From CBDCVO01 sp965223085 (GTDB lineage: Bacteria > Pseudomonadota > Gammaproteobacteria > Ga0077536): 64,000 bases of DNA. The stretch lies in contig OZ244981.1 of assembly GCA_965223085.1 (NCBI GenBank), positions 3,596,001 through 3,660,000 on the forward strand. The letters are read 5' to 3'. Positions 62,292 to 64,000 of this stretch are shown piece after piece. The notes beneath the pieces are model-generated. The model was not told the origin of the DNA. It was given only the letters and a program-made list of their open reading frames with translations, and ran no database searches. Every line of letters starts with the position of its first letter. Within the stretch, counting starts at the first letter, position 1. A program made the translations under genes and the position numbers.

Positions 62292-64000
62292 ATGCTTGAG
62301 GAATGCTTGTTGAGTCGACGTGACATCGAGTTTCTACTCTACGAGCTCATCGGCGTTGAGACGTTAACCGAACGAGCCCGCTATCGAGGACAAGACCGAG
62401 AAACCTACAATGCTGTTATCGCTGCCGCGGCGAAACTGGCCGCCGAAGAGTTTGCACCGCACGCCGCGAAGCTCGATCAGCAAGAGCCCGAATACGACAA
62501 CGGTGAAGTCGATATTATCCCTGAAGTCAAGGCCGCCCTCGACGCCTACGTCGAAGCGGGGTTTATGGGGGCGTCGTTTGACGAAAAATGGGGTGGCATG
62601 CAGTTGCCATGGATAATTGCCCAAGTCTGTGCGGCGTATTTTAACGCCGCGAATGTGGCAACCGCGGCGTATCCTTTTCTCACGATTGCGGCTGCGAATT
62701 TGCTCGCCGAATTCGGTAGTGAGGATCTCAAAGCACGTTATTTGAAAGACCTGATCGGTGGCCGATTTTTTGGTTCGATGTGCTTAACGGAGCCGCACGC
62801 AGGATCGTCTCTAAGCGATATCCGCACGCGAGCGGTCCCTACCGGTAACGGTGACTATTTTATCAGCGGCACTAAAATGTGGGTGTCGGCGACCGAGCAC
62901 CAGCTGGCGGAAAACATCGTTCACTTGGTGCTTGCGAGAATCGCGGATGCGCCAGTGGGCGTCAAAGGGATTTCGCTATTCTTGGTGCCCAAATTTTTAG
63001 TCGACGCCAATGGTGAGTGCGGCGCTCATAACGATGTTTTTTGTGCCGGACTTAATCGTAAAATGGGTTATCGCGGCACGGTTAATGCAGTGCTTAATTT
63101 CGGTGATGGGGACAGCTGTCGCGGTTGGTTGATCGGCGAGCCGCATTGCGGCTTGTCGTATATGTTCCATATGATGAATGAAGCGCGCGTCGGTGTCGGT
63201 TTAGGCGCGACTGCGTTGGGTTACGCAGGCTATTTGCATTCGCTTCATTACGCGCGCGAGCGTGCCCAAGGTCGGCATCCGGAGAACAAGGATCCGGCAT
63301 CGCCCCAGGTGCCGATCGTAGAACACGCAGATATTAAGCGACTTCTACTCTCACAAAAATCGGCGGTGGAAGGTGCGTTAGCGCTCACGCTATATTGTGC
63401 TTATCTACTCGACTTGCAGCGTAGTGCGGAGACGAAGGAAGAATATACTCAGCGCGGTTTATTCCTGGATCTCTTGACGCCGATCGCGAAATCTTGGCCG
63501 AGCGAGTTTTGTCTCGAAGCCAATAAACATGCGATTCAAGTTTTGGGTGGCGCCGGCTACTCGAGCGACCACCCAGTCGAGCGTTTTTATCGCGACAATC
63601 GCCTCAATCCGATCCATGAAGGCGCCCATGGCATTCACGGTATCGACCTCTTGGGCCGCAAGGTGACGATGCACGGCGGCAGTGCCTTAGAGCGATTATT
63701 TGTAGAAATCGATCGCGCCCTGGATGAGGCTGCGCAGTTTGATCAATTAGCGGAGGATCGGGATTCGTTGCGACAGAGCCGCCTCGCCTTGGAGACGACC
63801 ACCGAGCGCCTATTGGCCATGCGTGCCGCCGGTGAGTTGCGGCGTTATCTAGCTAACGCCAGCCTTTATCTCGACGCTTTCGGTCACATCGTTATCGCCT
63901 GGCAGTGGTTGCGTATGGCAACAGTGGCGGCAGCGGCGTTGCGGTGTTCGGCTCATCCCGATGACGCCTTCTACCGAGGCAAGATTCAGGCGTGTCGATT
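62292..64000 (+). CDS. Acyl-CoA dehydrogenase family protein, runs off the right edge
   Basis: The ATG at 62292 (AAGGGGCGG upstream) opens a frame with no stop to base 64000, at least 569 codons. Motifs: L-T-E-P-H-A-G-S-S-L-S-D-I (FAD site; normally T-E-P-x-A-G-S-D, so Asp of the motif is Ser-Leu-Ser-Asp shifted by the family's variant), G-T-K-M-W-V-S-A-T, H-G-I-H-G-I-D-L-L-G-R-K. The extra C-terminal helical region is typical of the larger acyl-CoA dehydrogenases (dehydrogenase plus C-terminal extension, about 590-600 residues). It oxidises an acyl-CoA at C2-C3 using FAD and ETF. Only the very last residues are missing. Confidence 0.9.
   Translation, partial: MLEECLLSRRDIEFLLYELIGVETLTERARYRGQDRETYNAVIAAAAKLAAEEFAPHAAKLDQQEPEYDNGEVDIIPEVKAALDAYVEAGFMGASFDEKWGGMQLPWIIAQVCAAYFNAANVATAAYPFLTIAAANLLAEFGSEDLKARYLKDLIGGRFFGSMCLTEPHAGSSLSDIRTRAVPTGNGDYFISGTKMWVSATEHQLAENIVHLVLARIADAPVGVKGISLFLVPKFLVDANGECGAHNDVFCAGLNRKMGYRGTVNAVLNFGDGDSCRGWLIGEPHCGLSYMFHMMNEARVGVGLGATALGYAGYLHSLHYARERAQGRHPENKDPASPQVPIVEHADIKRLLLSQKSAVEGALALTLYCAYLLDLQRSAETKEEYTQRGLFLDLLTPIAKSWPSEFCLEANKHAIQVLGGAGYSSDHPVERFYRDNRLNPIHEGAHGIHGIDLLGRKVTMHGGSALERLFVEIDRALDEAAQFDQLAEDRDSLRQSRLALETTTERLLAMRAAGELRRYLANASLYLDAFGHIVIAWQWLRMATVAAAALRCSAHPDDAFYRGKIQACR

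Noticed and set aside
1..64000. tRNA, rRNA or CRISPR arrays
   Set aside because: No cloverleaf-like segment, rRNA core or regularly spaced direct repeats were noticed; by-eye reading could miss a single tRNA.

Overview
The window looks like the chromosome of a gammaproteobacterium, probably an uncultured lineage of moderate GC. The main evidence is the block nnrED-tsaE-amiC/B-mutL-miaA-hfq-hflX-hflK-hflC-DUF2065-hisZ-purA at 47.8-60.9 kb, whose order is typical of Gammaproteobacteria. Just before it lies ffs (4.5S RNA)-dnaX-ybaB-recR-orn. No tRNA, rRNA or CRISPR array was seen.

Layout. (1) 0-9 kb: the end of an exopolysaccharide or O-antigen locus. It holds a sulfotransferase cut by the left edge, a GT4 glycosyltransferase, a Wzc/GumC-like chain-length protein with a degenerate kinase P-loop, a WcaJ-type phosphoglycosyl transferase, an exported clan GH-A-like glycosidase, and a convergent O-antigen ligase/polymerase. 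(2) 9-19 kb: a 1706-residue protein with two cyclic-nucleotide-binding-like domains, a cysteine-less rhodanese-like domain and about 1300 residues of coiled coil; a HAD-like protein; and a hybrid histidine kinase with five PAS domains. (3) 19.2-22.7 kb: a RAYT (REP-associated tyrosine transposase) unit with perfect 21-bp inverted ends, a divergent pair of peptidoglycan enzymes (MepK-like and LdtD-like) that look richer in GC than their surroundings, and an IS256-type transposase remnant. (4) 22.7-44.3 kb: accessory metabolism. It holds a NYN-LOTUS protein, an acyl-CoA ligase, an LLM flavin oxidoreductase, HyuA/HyuB, a thioesterase, a MATE pump, an ArsC-like thioredoxin-fold protein with an in-frame UGA, a DMT transporter, a thiolase-like protein, SurE, a SnoaL-like protein, an amidase, an alpha/beta hydrolase, a tungsten aldehyde oxidoreductase (AOR), a cNMP-patatin and an M20 amidohydrolase. 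(5) 44.4-64 kb: the housekeeping block, then pdxH, a short-chain dehydrogenase and an acyl-CoA dehydrogenase that runs off the right edge.

Two observations stand out. First, the ArsC-family gene at 32571-32912 has UGA exactly where a redox cysteine is expected (N-G-UGA-T-S-C). A hairpin 23 nt downstream has a GUUU apical loop, which fits a bacterial SECIS, so this is a strong selenoprotein candidate. Second, four genes between 23.6 and 35.2 kb (acyl-CoA ligase, LLM oxidoreductase, HyuA, thiolase-like) each carry one disrupting lesion, while the neighbouring housekeeping genes are intact. This suggests that an accessory catabolic region is decaying.

Functional links. Region 1 makes, exports and perhaps trims or sulfates a surface polysaccharide. 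The 9-19 kb proteins and the cNMP-patatin suggest signalling that may involve cyclic nucleotides. Region 4 looks like catabolism of amides, hydantoin-like rings or acyl-CoA, but its substrate cannot be read from sequence.
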